From assembly GCA_963969395.1 (NCBI GenBank), contig OZ017798.1:24978173-25042172 (forward strand): a DNA stretch of 64,000 bases, given 5' to 3'. The DNA comes from Pseudoscleropodium purum (lineage: Eukaryota; Streptophyta; Bryopsida; Hypnales; Brachytheciaceae). This document shows positions 50,232-63,664 of the stretch, piece by piece. How positions within the stretch are numbered: position 1 is the stretch's first letter; the number at the start of each line of letters is the position of its first letter. A model generated the notes under the pieces. That model did no database searches. It was not told where the DNA came from and saw nothing but the letters and a program-made list of their open reading frames with translations. Both the position numbers and the translations under genes were made by a program.

Positions 50232-53200
50232 ATGGCGGTGTTTGCGCAGGCGGTGAAGTTGCTGCTGGATCAGCTGAAGCCATCGCACTCTGCGCGATGG
50301 GCTCGATTCTATCAAGCCTCCTCGGCCGCTTCCAACACGGTATGGATGCATTAATTTTTTTTCTCTTCCTGGTTCCTGCTCTAGTGGAGCATGTACTCCT
50401 GGGGTTAGATTTGGTCATTGAATTTGGAAGAATTCTTGGTCAATGCTTAAATAATAAATTGCGATTAGATGACTCCCTCTAGACCGGATTCCCTGTTAGC
50501 TCTGGTGAACGATTTTTGGCTACTCTGGCACTATTTTGTGCCTGTCCTGAGGTGATACGATCTTCTTAAAAGTTAGATCAACTGTCTCTCAATTGTGAAA
50601 TGTGTCTCGCACTTGTCTCTCCAACTTGAGAGAATGTGTACTTGGAAACGTAATTTTGTGAGGTTGTGATGAGGTTATGACGGAGAGGCCTCCATTTGAT
50701 CACAGGGAACCCTGAAAGATTTTGTTGTCTGAACGACTTTGTTATCTAAAAGTTCTTGAAATAATTGAAGTTTACTGAAATCCTTGTTTCACTACACTTG
50801 ATTTTCTCTAATTACACTCTGTATGTTTACGTTCTCTGTGATCTCTCATGTTCTGGAAAATTCTGATTAGACAACTTCTACTTGTCATGTTTTGAGCACA
50901 TGTCAGACTGAAACGTTGAGGCTCATTTGCCCCTTCAAGTGCAATTAGGGATGGTTGAGTGCACACTAATAATGATAATTTTTGTTAGTCGTCCAATAGA
51001 GATAATTACCCTACTGAAATCCTGTCTGTTGACCTCGCTATTCATGAACGGCGACATGATGTTAAGTGTCGGTAAAATTGGTAGGGTGATGAACATTTAG
51101 TGTTAGTGTTTGTAATTAATGTTTCCAACAGTAAAATCTCATACTTAGAGTAGTTGGTGCGTAACGAGCTGCTGCTGAAGTCTGCTTTCTAATGTGCATC
51201 TATTTTATAGGTGAATATCCCCGACTAATTTACCAAATTTTCAATACGAGACTAGATAATTGGACCGCGATGTGCACTGCATGTTTGGGCATTTTGATCT
51301 GACTATATAGCAAGTAGTTTCGACAAAAGGAGTTTTTTCAATACTCTAGGCTCAATTTGCAAAGATTAGGTTTGGACAAGGTTGTGGTGGGTGGAGTATT
51401 CCTTACAGAATGGTAATTTTATGTGGGTTCTTTGATGTGCAGGATCTGCGGGCTAAGATTGCAGAAATGGTCCCAGAGGAGAGGGTAAGTGTGCTTTACA
51501 TGTGACCCATTTCCTAATGGACCTTCGGACACATTTCTCACTCCATATATCATTCCTGAGCTCAGGGATTTCTTCCCTTAATCTGCTGTCCCACCTCACC
51601 TGAGGATGAATATGCTCCTCTCTATATATTGGAGGGATGCAATTAAAGTGTTCATTAACACCTCACTAGCAAGGCCCTTATTTTTGTGGCACCCTGCTAG
51701 AATCGGTTTACAATCATATGCATGCCAATTTCTGATAATAGTAAGATGGATGCAAATTGATGGCATCAACCAATGACGTTCTACTTATTTGCGTAGCCTA
51801 TGCTTTTACTTGATTTAAAGTTTTCAGAAAGATTTCCTTAATGTAACCTGTCATGGTTGTACAAATTCAGGAAAGACTGAAGGCAATCAAGAGCAAGTAT
51901 GGAAACGTTTCGCTAGGAGAGACTACGGTTGACATGGTAAGAGAATCTGAACACTTTTCAGGTCGTGTAGTGAAATACGTGTTGATAAACTAAGATTCTA
52001 TAGAGCACGGTTCTCTAAGTTATTAGATCGTTTTAGAAACTTGTAGGCAAATTCAATCAGGGAGGTCTCTTTCTGGTCACAATGATCTTATGGAAGTCTC
52101 TCCATGTATCATGGGAAAGATTCCCTTCAAGATGTCATCTAAAATTTCCTGGAACACTCTAATTTTATTGAAACCGTGATTAGTGATTTCACCTTTGGCA
52201 TGTTCCCTTGTAGCGTTGGTACTGTATGATGTTTCTCATTGGATGTTGCTGCTCTGAATGGTGCTTATTAGGCCATCGGTGGAATGCGCGGAATCAAGGG
52301 CATGCTCTGGGAGACATCCTTGCTCGACCCTGAGGAGGTAACAGCAATTCGTTTGTGGAAATGTAATGTATTGTGATAGTTTTACATTTTGTACTTGGTT
52401 GTTAAGCATCATATATATATTGGTTTAGTGTGGAATGAACGTGGAATTTGAATGTGTATTGTTTTGCAATGCAGGGAATTCGCTTTCGAGGCATGTCCAT
52501 CCCCGAATGTCAAAAGAAACTTCCCGGCGCTAAAGTTGGTGGCGAACCCCTGCCTGAAGGTTTTCTGTGGCTGCTTGCAACTGGAGAGGTGAATTTTTGA
52601 AGGCCATTTTGGTTCGGTTTTTTGGTGCTGATTTTTGGACCGCCTTTTTGTCTCCATTTGGGATGTTGGTGTAAGATTACTTTGAGTGCAGATTCCAAGC
52701 AATGAGCAAGTGCAAGCATTGTCTGAGGATTTGCGATCTCGTTCCAAAGTTCCAGGTACGTGGCAATGACAGCGATGGTGTGTTTTTTTCGTGTGTGTTT
52801 TGATTGTTGGTCCTGTAGCCCCGCCTGTAGCGCTGCTGTTGACAAGTACCAGCCATCCATTCCAACGGTTAGCTGGGAATTCCTCTGGAGTTGTATGTTA
52901 TGCTCCGTTGTCCTTTCTTTTGAGGTCGTAGTTTCCGGGAACTGCACTTTTGCATTTCAAATTCTCTTCTGTTGCACTGACCTTGAGTCTGTACTTGGTG
53001 ATGCAGGGCATGTGTTTGATGTCATCAACGCACTTCCCAAGACTGCTCATCCGATGACTCAGTTGACTGCCGGCATCATGGCCCTTCAGGTGAGTCTGCG
53101 ACGCGAATCTGTTTCCTCTCTTTCACCATGTGAAAGTATGATACCTATGGGTTTTTATCGCACTGACTGAAATATTATTATTTCCCTCTATTTCATTTGT

Positions 53201-56200
53201 GTTTTCAACTGATGATTGACGATCTTGTTTGTTGGTCCAGACTGAAAGTGAGTTTGCAAAGGCCTACGAGGGTGGTTTGCACAAGAGCAAGTAAGCCATG
53301 TTTGTCTCACTTTCTCATCTTTGCAACTATGAATAATAGAATCACATTAAATTTATTGTCTTCATGTTTGACTTCTAAGGATGTGTCTCCAGTTTGTAAT
53401 TAGTTTTTTAGTGAATTTAGAGTGTTTCAGGAACTTTTCACGACGAGGCTCTAGAGGACTATTGTCGCCACCGAGAGACCTCTCCATGAATCGCGGCAAA
53501 GATTATCTATACGTTTCTGTCTAAAAGTTCATAACACAGTCTAATTTTGCTGAAAACACTGTTTTCTGATCTTCCCTTCATTTTGGAAGGGCATCATTTA
53601 TTGCAATCCTGTGCAAGTGTCTCAAGTTCGTGAATTACGCAGGTACTGGGAACCTGTTTATGAGGACTCCATGAATCTGATCGCCCGTTTGCCAGAAGTA
53701 GCTGCTTACATTTATCGCAGGTAATCTTCATCGAGATGATGTTCCCTTGATATGGTTTACAATTCCCATGAGTAGTAGTCTTAAAGGTGCAAGTAGGATT
53801 AGTCCTGTCATGTCTGGAAATAGATGGATTTTTCTTCTGTTGAAGGTGTTTGGGTCGTTTACCTGCAGAATATATAAAGGCGGAGATGTGATTGGATCAG
53901 ATTCCAGTCTGGACTATGCAGCTAATTTTGCTCATATGTTGGGCTTCAAGGACGAGTTGATGCATGAGTTGATGCGCCTGTATTTGAGTATCCACAGGTA
54001 TTTGGCTAGCCCAGTGCCTAAAATTTCATGTTACAGTCCTTCTGTCGAATGTTCTCCAATTAGTCCTACTTAGCTTCCCAGAATCACTTACTAAATGTGC
54101 TCACTGTGCAAGCTGTCTCAATGAGTACATTGGCACTAACGCTTGCTAACTACTTTGTAAGGCACTTGCGTTAATTTCCACTAGTGAACTTCACTTCCCA
54201 AATTTGGTCAAACAAATTGATTAGGCCCTTAGCATTGTTTTGAAATGTTGAGTCCACTTGCACGAACCAATTGGCACCAATAAGAAAAATTGAACGTGTA
54301 ACTTTCCTGTAGTTACCTTGCAAGTGCAGGCATACTATAGGTTAGTTAATTGTCTGCTAGCTAATGTAGCTTAACTCGCTTTTTAGCTAATTGGTGCTCC
54401 TTGGTTGGTACGTAATGCATTTCATCCTGTGCTATAGTTTCGTAGGAGATAATCTTTATTTAGACGGTGAGAAAAAGTTCTCGCTTTGCTAGTGTTTTGT
54501 AACTTTTGTTTTTCCCCTTTTTACTCATAATACTAGATCATGTCTTCAGTTTATTGCTGTAATAGGCAATTTATCTGGTAGAAGCGCTGGAAGACTCTCT
54601 CCTTTGTTATTTCTTTTATCAACCGAAATTTAACTATTTACTTATCACTAAGTTGCGGACTACATTATTCTTTTGCATGTTTAGTTCTTACAGTCTCCAG
54701 CCTTGTCTTTCGCGTTCGTCTGGTTTTCTGAACTGGCATGCTGAACTGACGGTGATTTTTAGTATCTAGATAAACAACGCCTCGAGTCCATGATGATTTC
54801 AGATTTCATTGCAGTAACGGCTGGATTCATTAGTGTTTCCTAAGTTTGATGGATGAAGGATACATAAGAGATTTAACGTGGGGTTTTCAACTGTGGTAGT
54901 GATCACGAAGGAGGAAATGTGAGCGCCCACACTGTTCATCTGGTACGACATACTCATTTTCATCTTCCGTTTGAAACCCAAACGGAATACTGTTCAGTTA
55001 CTGATAGATGGATTATTTGCGATTACTTGTTTATGCTTTCCAATTTAACGGAAGAGATCACGAGATTCTTGAAGATATTGAAGTGACACTTTAAGGCAGA
55101 GAATCTGTCAATAATATTTTAGAGAACCCTTGTTAAGCCCCCTCTGAATTATCGTGAGAAAGAAATCCCCGATACTTTCTCTGCAGAGCTGAGCTCAATT
55201 TGAACAAGTTAGAGCTCCTGAAGCCAATATACCATTCTCTTTTCACTTGGGAGTATGTCAAAGCTTTAAGTTTACTTTATTTGCTCTGTTCTCGAAAGGA
55301 ACCAGTGTCACTACTACTCAAGTATGTCAGTTATGCTCTTATTTCGGGTTGTGTTATCTTAAGATTTTCGATTTGATATGCTGATTTCTGTGTCAGGTTG
55401 GGAGTGCACTGTCCGATCCTTATCTTTCTTTCGCTGCTGGAATCAATGGTCTAGCAGGTCCTCTGCACGGGCTTGCCAACCAGGTTAGTCTCAATAACCT
55501 GGAAGAGTGCTACATAATAACCGTCTATAGTTTATTCACCTATTTATCGTCTTCTTTAAGTCTGATCTTGGAACATTCACTGACCACTGTTGGTTATCGC
55601 AGGAAGTGCTGCGCTGGATTCAAGAAGTGGTGGATGATATTGGTAGTGAAGTCTCACTGGATCAGCTGAAAGACTATATCCATAAGACTTTGAAGAGCGG
55701 CCGGGTACTCACTCTTTCCAGCGTCTTGCACGCTTTGTGTTTCGTGAGAAGCATTGATCTAGAGGCATTCGTCTTTCTACCTTTGCTAGGTTTCAATTGA
55801 TTGCGCACTTTGTATAGCTTATTTAGACCTTCCATTTTTGGTCATGTTTTCCATGGATCATGGAACGAGTAGCGAGAAGAATTGAGTTGGTGGGTTTTGT
55901 GGCAGGTGGTCCCTGGGTATGGTCACGCTGTGTTGAGGAAAACGGATCCTCGTTACATCTGTCAACGAGAATTTGCGCTGAAGCATCTTCCTGAGGATCC
56001 TATGTTCAAGATGGTATGCCTTTGTATTCGTTTGCAAGTTATGTATTGGAGAGCATTCACGTGTAGGAGGGAGGTCTCGTGACATTCTATAACCTGCTGG
56101 AAGTCACTTTGGATAGACTCTTTCTGTGTACAGTGGTACTGTAGACGATGGCAGTCAAGTTCTCTTGCTCTCTAATCTTGCCACAGAGGTTTGCATCTAG

Positions 56201-57410
56201 AATTAGGTTGGGACCTGGCCTGGTGGGTTCCAGAGTGTTATGCCTCTTTTTGGACTTTTGAGACCGCAGTCAATGTACTGCTGTGCAACTCCCTTAGCGT
56301 ATGATGTCATCCGTAGCATACGATGTCATGCTTAGCATTTCAGAAGGTTGTGCATGCATCAATGACATTCTGGTGTTCATTTTTCATAATTATTTAGATC
56401 ATCGGATTCGGCTTTGAAGCTGAGGGTCCGTCTTGCTAAAGCATTTCGATACGTTGAGAAAAGAGTTCAACTTAGCCCTGGATGTTTCAGGACTTGTGAT
56501 TGTCCACTATGATGACATGCTCTTGGTTTGTTGCCTTTCCAGGTGTCGAAATTGTTTGAGGTGGTCCCCCCTATTCTGTTGGCGGGTGGCAAAGTAAGTC
56601 TTGGAGGTTAAAACATCTTCAGTACCTTTTCAGTGCAACTGCGTTCATCTTCTCCTGTGTTTTCCATTTAATCTAGAGCATTTCTGAGGTTTCTTGTTAC
56701 GTATGGGCAGGTGAAGAACCCGTGGCCTAATGTGGATGCTCACAGCGGCGTTCTGCTTCAGTACTACGGCTTGAAAGAGCAGAAGTGGGTTCCAAAGACG
56801 TTCAGCATCCCTTGACTGCCTTTGTGATTTCATAGCATGGTGGTGCTTATTCCTAACTGAAGTTGTTGGATGTCTTTTTGTAATGAACTAATTTCATCTT
56901 CTGCTTGGCTTCGTGCAGCTACTACACTGTGCTCTTTGGAGTATCACGTGCTATGGGCGTCCTCTCTCAGGTTAGCTCTAGCTTCTAACTGGAGGTCCAA
57001 CGGGGTTTTGAGTCAATTAGATTGTTTTTAGAGCTTTTTATCATCGTCGTAAGGAGAATCTTCCCATAAGGTGAATCCTGACTTAGATTTTTCCTATGAT
57101 GTTGTCCAAAGTTCTTGGAACATTCTAGTGTTACTGAAAACCCTTTTGTGTACGGAGGAATGTTGCTTTATCATCGTTTTATCAGATAATCTCCATGCAT
57201 CCCCAGTGGCATTTGGGTCCACAGGAGGTTTTTAGCGTATGGTTAGTTCTGCATCTCTGTTTTCGGACTAGTCCTCGACTTTGATGGTTGCTTGTTTCTG
57301 TGCAGCTCATCTGGGATCGAGCTCTTGGGCTTCCAATTGAACGACCAAAGAGTATGACATTTGAGTATATTGAAAGCTTTTGCAAGTCTAAAGAAGGCAT
57401 TACTGCGTAG
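50232..57410 (+). CDS. CSY: Citrate synthase, mitochondrial type, copy 2, 18 exons
   Basis: Tandem duplicate of copy 1, with the same orientation and exon structure. Exons: 50232-50339, 51443-51484, 51871-51936, 52272-52337, 52475-52588, 52692-52755, 53007-53089, 53241-53290, 53643-53720, 53869-53997, 54900-54942, 55397-55483, 55603-55704, 55906-56013, 56543-56593, 56711-56784, 56919-56970, 57306-57410. The product is 473 aa with the same triad (His305, His351, Asp406). Reading the two coding sequences side by side, I find one amino-acid difference (Val5 in copy 1, Ala5 here) and four synonymous ones (two in exon 8, one each in exons 9 and 13). Introns 1, 10 and parts of 7, 8, 11 and 14 differ, while other introns are identical. 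No disabling mutation is seen, so both copies should be functional. Copy 2 lacks the AATAAA found after copy 1. Confidence 0.95.
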
Positions 57411-58711
57411 AGAGGATCACAGATTTAGTGAATTTGTGTACTGGCTCCTGTTCTCTTCGAGGAGACAGTACTTCGTTGAATCATGGAAGTCGCTTTTTGA
57501 CCTTTGAGACCCACCTTTTAACAAAAAGCACTGGTAATTGTCATTCAGTGAGTGGCACGTGATCATTCAACTATCAGCAGCTGGTTTCCGTACCTCTTTT
57601 AATAACATTATTGTCCAGATCTTATGTGATCCCTTAGCTCCTATGAAGATAGGTGCCTTACTCGTGAGGTTTCAATGACCTGTTTCGTGAAATCCTCAGG
57701 GAGTGATGTTTCGGCTTTTGGTTCGATATGAAAGAAGGCCAAATTAAGGAAATTTCTGAATTATGTTCCCTGATTAGTCGGTACGTTCGACCTGTTTTAT
57801 CTTTGTAGTATGATTCATCAATACAACTGAGCTTACTCGTGTTTTATTCCACGTAGATGGGCCACCTGCTGAGGAATTTTAGTTGTTTGTTAGTCATATG
57901 CAGAGAATTACTTAACCAGATCTTTCAAGGTTTGTGAACCAGGGTTTGGCGTTTACTGATTCATGTGCTTGACTTCTGCAGTCCCACATGAATATTAACA
58001 CTGTCCATGTTGAGTTTGACTTGGATGAAGAGTGCCTTTGACATTGCTCTCTGATGTATCCCTCACATTGAACTTTTATAGAAACCTTCATTTTGCCATT
58101 ACCATTGAAAATTTTCTTGATGGGCAGACAGTCAAATGACATTGATATTTGACTCAATGAATTATTTCAATTTTCAACAAACCACCTTCACATTTATTTG
58201 TAGATTCATTTGTTTGATACCAAAATTAGCAAAACAATGGGGTGCACCGAAAATGTTCTTCCACTATCCTAGTATTGAAGCTTACATTAATCCTACACAA
58301 TGTGTGGATGAATTTCATGAATGTGGACTCAACAGAGGAAAAGGTAGGCTTTTTGGACTTTGTAGGCTATTGAATGCTATGCTTTGTCTTTTAGTAGTTA
58401 ACATGAGCAGTTAAGTAAACATGAATTTTTTTGAATTTTGCATTGTTTTGCATATTTTTCTTGCACAATGTTCTTATACCCCTATAATACCACTTCAATT
58501 GGTTTTCCAGAGGTAGTGCAATTAAAGACATTAAAGATTAGTGTAGAAGTAGCTTAGCTACAAGGATCAGATGAATTTTTATTAATTAAGTTTTGCAATG
58601 AAAATTTGTGTAAACCATAGAAAAGCATGCCTTTAAAAAAATTTAACATGGATATCTTAATGTAATGTGAGGGATTGAACTCTTGGTGTTCATTCAGCCT
58701 ACAAATCCATG

Positions 58712-58755
<44 letters not shown>

Positions 58756-60772
58756 TACATAGGAAGTATTTTAATAATGAAATTTATTGTTAACCACGCA
58801 AATTGATTTTAAAATGTTATCCCCTCTATTTGTCTAAAAACCTCCAAAAACCTTCTCTATGAGGGATTAACTATATTTTTAGTCTATGTGCCAGTAAAAC
58901 ATGCATTCAAGAACTAATAACCCATCCCTTAGATAGTTAAATTTATGCAAATTCTCTAGCTTAGGTGCCATCATTCAAGCATCCCAAATCCATGCAAAAA
59001 AGTATCATATTTGAGCATCATCCATAAGTGTTTCATACATATATTCCATTAGTCTCATGCATGTTGCAAAATTTATAACCAAAAGTGGTTTTAAACATAA
59101 TTTTAGAAAAAGAAGGAAGAGAAGTAAACTACTACATTATTTAGTAATGGAGTTGTAACAGTCTAAAAGAAGAAGTAGGATAGTTGCCTCCAAGGGGAAG
59201 TTGCATCCTTTATATCAAAAAAGATATAATAGTTGATGAAAAGAAGGAAGGAAATTTCCAAGAGGTATCAAACATGGAGGTGAATCCACTCAAGCTATGC
59301 ATCCTAGAAGCAATATAAAATTCATGTGTAAGTAATTCAACTTGTGCTTGACCTCCAAATCCAGCTTTTGTAAGATATTCTTTATTTTCGTATTAGACTC
59401 TTGAGCAACAATTATTAGAAAGGTGAAGTTCAAATGCGCATATAAAAACCATTTAATTCCATGTTGACTTTAATAGACCTTAATCCTGATTGTTTAACAT
59501 TTACATTTGGATGCACCTTGCACTCAAACCAAATTGTTTCAAAAAAAGGAAAAGTTTAAAAAGAATCGAATAACCACCTACCATAAAATTTTCTTTTAAA
59601 GATTTCGTTGTGAGTAACATTCACCTCTCACCGTCAATAGGTTGGAAGAGTGAAGACGTTGATTTTATAGAAAAATTGATTGTCCACCATCAATCCACAA
59701 AGGCTATGGGATAATATAAAGATAGTTCACTCATTGTCAAATGAGTGAAGATACATATCCCACATGGATTGTTAACCCTAACACTACCCCACTTCTTTAA
59801 AAAGAACTTCTTTCCAAAGTGGTAGCGATAATGAAAATATTAAGTAAGAAGATGTAAAGGATATTTGCCTTTGACAACTGGCCTCAATAGCCACCTATTT
59901 AGGCTTAAGTGAAGCAAATTAGGTACAATGAAATTCATTGAAGTTATATCCACTAAGGCTTCATTTATTTTAATTGAAATTAGTTTGTTTTAATTAAGTC
60001 AAATAAATTGACACCTTGCTGTACTTTGATTATATTATCGAGTGTCTTTGTGGAGTCAGATAAACTGACAATACATATTTGCTACATTTGTCAAAATCAA
60101 GGCTTCAATTTTTCTGTAATGCATGGATCAAAATTTCTTCTTGGCGCCTAGGTCAACCACTCCTTGAATTTGTCTTGATAAGTAAATACAAAAATCATGC
60201 AACTCATTATACATTAGCTAGAACAACTTATCCATTATCAAGAGGATTTTTAAACTCACTTCTCACTTTGTCAATCCAAGTTGGGTTTCATCAGCAGAGA
60301 GGGAACAATTTTCTTGCACTAGATCAAATAAATGAAATCATAAAATGTTTGATTTACAAACCATTATAAGTAGCCTATGTAAAATTCAAAAGATATGAAG
60401 TTCTTTTTAGAATTGTGACTTTACACCCTAACAACTTGTGCTATTTGGGGCACCATAACTTTTCACCTTTGCATTGATTGGATTTTTTGGATTTTTTTTC
60501 ACACGAAGATATTCATTGTACGCACCTTGTGTCCAAATTTCACAAACATCCATCCAAAGGTACTTACCTAGATTTCCAATTGTCCGTTCAAAGGTACAAT
60601 TTGGCTTAATTCAAGGATTAGGGTTGGTTGAGGAGCCCTATAAGACCATTTTGTTTACTGTATTATATGGTTTAGTGTTGTAGCCCCTTCTCAAGGATGA
60701 AAAAAGGATCCCCACCTCATTGGTAAACAATACTCTGTCACATGATCCTGAGCTTCATCTCTGCATAATTTC
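57411..60772. other. 3' flank of citrate synthase copy 2, then AT-rich DNA
   Basis: Similarity to copy 1 continues to about 57612. The rest has no gene I recognise. Open frames at 58136-58414 and 60079-60369 (92 and 96 aa) carry no known domain. The latter lies just upstream of the transposase relic and could be part of it, but I see no supporting motif. Confidence 0.45.
58714..58751. repeat. (AT)n microsatellite
   Basis: An uninterrupted run of about 19 AT dinucleotides. Confidence 0.95.
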
Positions 60773-61417
60773 TTGGAAACCTGGGTGACATGGGTGACAT
60801 GCCATATGGCAGTGCGTCTCACTTGCTCAGATTTTCTTACACTTCCATCAAAGGGAGGTTCATCTGGGAAGATGCAGCGTTGTCAATTGGACTCAACTAC
60901 TTCCATGGAAACTTTCACGACACTCAACGTTGAAGACTTTCGACTAATTCTTAACATAGTTGAACCTGAGATTGGACAAATTGAAAACCGCAGGAACTTT
61001 CTCTCAGAAGGAATGCAACAATTTGTCTAGTGTTTTCCTCATCGACCTTGTTGCAGCTACAGCAAACATGTTCCATTCTTTTCTTTCTTTTAGGAACATA
61101 TGAAGGAACCTCGTTGCAGTGAGTAACTCACTGCTGCAAGTCCTACATTGGGTGACACGATGTTGTCACCCCCGTGAAAATGTCTCTTTCAAGGGAGGGC
61201 ATATTTCTCTGATAAGGGGTTGTTGTAAAGTAGAACAACCCAATGTTGTGAGTCATACAATTTTACTAGACATTTTCTCGACATTTATCAGACCCTCATA
61301 TTTACATTGGACACCTAGGCACCTTTTTTTGCAAAATGTGTAATTCATTTTCTTTGGGCAAGCAATTGGGTGCTATTGTCACAAATGATATCAAGTTCAT
61401 ATCTATTTATAGATAGT

Positions 61418-62818
61418 TTAACCCCTAAAGGTCAAAACTATGTTTTTTGGTAACGTAGTGATTTTGGGTAGCTCACTACGAATGGAGTTTTTACTTCTTT
61501 TTTTTGAAATTTTCACACAACATATGCCCAAGGAGTAGCTTTAAGGCCCAACAATTTTTATAACTTTTGATGACATGGTTCAAAAGTTATTGCATGATAT
61601 GTAATTTTCAATGCTCAATGGGCAACCCAAAAATTTCTTAAAAAATCATTTTTTTCAAGAATAAAAATTTGAAATTGTTCTTTTATATTTATATTTACAT
61701 AGAAAGCTTTGAATCATTCCACTTTGATTTATGAGATGAAAGTTATGAGGTGTTCTAGTTTGCAGGTAGTTATAGTCCTTTATTTAACTCAATTTTTAAT
61801 ATTTTTTGAAAAAAACAAAAATATATGATGTAGATTGTTTATTACTACATTACCACCTTTGGGATTGGCAAATTCCAATGGTATAATAAAATTCTTAACA
61901 ATTTAGTGTTTTGAATCACTTTGCACTTCTTTCTACATACTATTTTTTTCCTACATGTTGTGCAATTCCAAATGATCTAAAAAATTTCAAGCATATATCC
62001 AACTTGCCTTGAAGAATGAATCCAAAGGGTAACCACCATTTTGGACATTTTTTCATACAAATGTGACCTTGTGAAATGCAGCTGCCCGTATTTTCACAGG
62101 GTCAAAAAAAGGATATTTGTCACTTCAAACGTTAATATCTTGCAATCTACACGGTGGAAAATTCTGAAATTTTTTCCACAACTTTTCAAACTAGTTTACT
62201 ACAAGATCCTACGGTTACATGCTTGAAAAATTTCAGATCATTTGGAATTATACAACATACAGGAAAAAAAATAGTAAGTAGACAATAGTATAGAATGATT
62301 CAAAATACTAAATTGTTAAGAATTTAATTATGGAATTGAAAAATGACAATCCCAATGGTTGCAATATTGTAATAATTAATCTACATCCTTTGTTTTTATT
62401 TTTTTTCCAAAATATTGAAAATTGGATAAGGTAAAGGATTTCAAACTTTATTTTAGAGTAGGGAATTTATAATTGCTTGAAAAAAAAATCCTTATAATTT
62501 TTGATTCATTGATCCAAATGGAATGATTCAAATATTTTTATATATACATAATTCTAAAAAACAATTTCAAATTTTTGTTTTTAAAAAAAGTGATTTTTTT
62601 TATTTGCATAGACTACCTATTTACAAAAAAAAGTAACAAATTAGGCCATAACTTTGACTCATATTTCTATATGTCATGAAATTTAGTGCATATGAAAGAT
62701 AATCCTCGTCCCCATATTCTATTAAAATTTGGGCCAAAAATATGGAAATCTCTAGTCACACGTACTTGCCCAAAATTTTTATGTAATTAAAAACACAACT
62801 TGGTCCTTTAGAGGTTAA
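61418..62818 (+). mobile_element. TTAA-bounded family A element, large fold-back form (1401 bp)
   Basis: Left end TTAACCCCTAAAGG, right end CCTTTAGAGGTTAA, with TTAA on both sides. The first roughly 800 bases follow the family-A copies at 6669 and 18161. From about 62221 the sequence runs backwards: 62221-62400 is the reverse complement of about 61830-62000 (for example 'aaaaatttcaagcatat' near 61980 against 'gcttgaaaaattt' at 62221). The element is thus a partial palindrome with two left ends. It lies inside the PIF/Harbinger relic, so it inserted after that element. Confidence 0.8.
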
Positions 62819-63449
62819 TAGGTGATCCTCAAATGTAACATATAGTGTTTGTCCATCAATCTATTTCTTTTTAGAAGTGGTTTTATTCATCTTAACAATT
62901 TTTTTCCTCACTATGTGAAGGGCATGCAACATGGTGGAAGAAGCACTTGCAATTGTAGTGATAGGAGGATTGAACATAGCTCTTGGTACCATACGACAAC
63001 CGACAACTTGTTTGATGGAAATTCAAAAAGAAAGACACAATTTGTATCTTCTTTTAAAGTTTTAAAAAAAATGTGTCAAATGAGATCTTACAAATCCTTT
63101 TCTCTATTTTGGAATGTAAATTACTTTGCAGATTTACTAGGATTAGTACACAACTCTTATGTTTATTTATTGTCCAATCACTTGATAGAAGTTTGTGAAG
63201 GAGCTCAATTGAATGGCCAAATAATCGAAATTAGATGTGTTGATCGATGTGCAAGAGCTAGTTGTAGTTGATGCAAGTTATCTTGGTAATAAGAATGTTC
63301 TTATGCTTTGGGTTAGACTATGTCTTCCTAGACTATATTTCAAACAATCATCTACATATATAGTGATGGAATGAGCATTTGATATTTTAAAAAGAATTTG
63401 GAGGATGTTGAAAACCCCTTTGGTTAGTCATGATCTAAAGAGGGTTTGA

Positions 63450-63664
63450 CACTATAAGAAATCCATATTTTAAGTGATGAGCCTAATTTTTTTAAACAGA
63501 TTTTAGGTGACATCTAATGCAACAAAGCCATGTTTTTATGTCAATATTAATGTTATGTTGAACATATTGTTGACATAAAAACATGAATTTGTTGCATTGG
63601 ATGTCACATAAAATCCGTTTAAAAAAATTAGGCTCGTCACCTAAAACATGGGTTTCTTATAGTG
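63450..63664. mobile_element. CACTA-like fold-back miniature element with TGA duplication
   Basis: It starts CACTATAAGAAA and ends TTTCTTATAGTG, flanked by direct repeats TGA at 63447-63449 and 63665-63667. The two halves of about 100 bases are inverted repeats with only a few mismatches around a short centre near 63555. CACTA termini and a 3-bp duplication are typical of the CACTA (CMC/EnSpm) superfamily. It splits the C-terminal part of the PIF/Harbinger relic between the LKRV and LILASCILH stretches. Confidence 0.9.
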
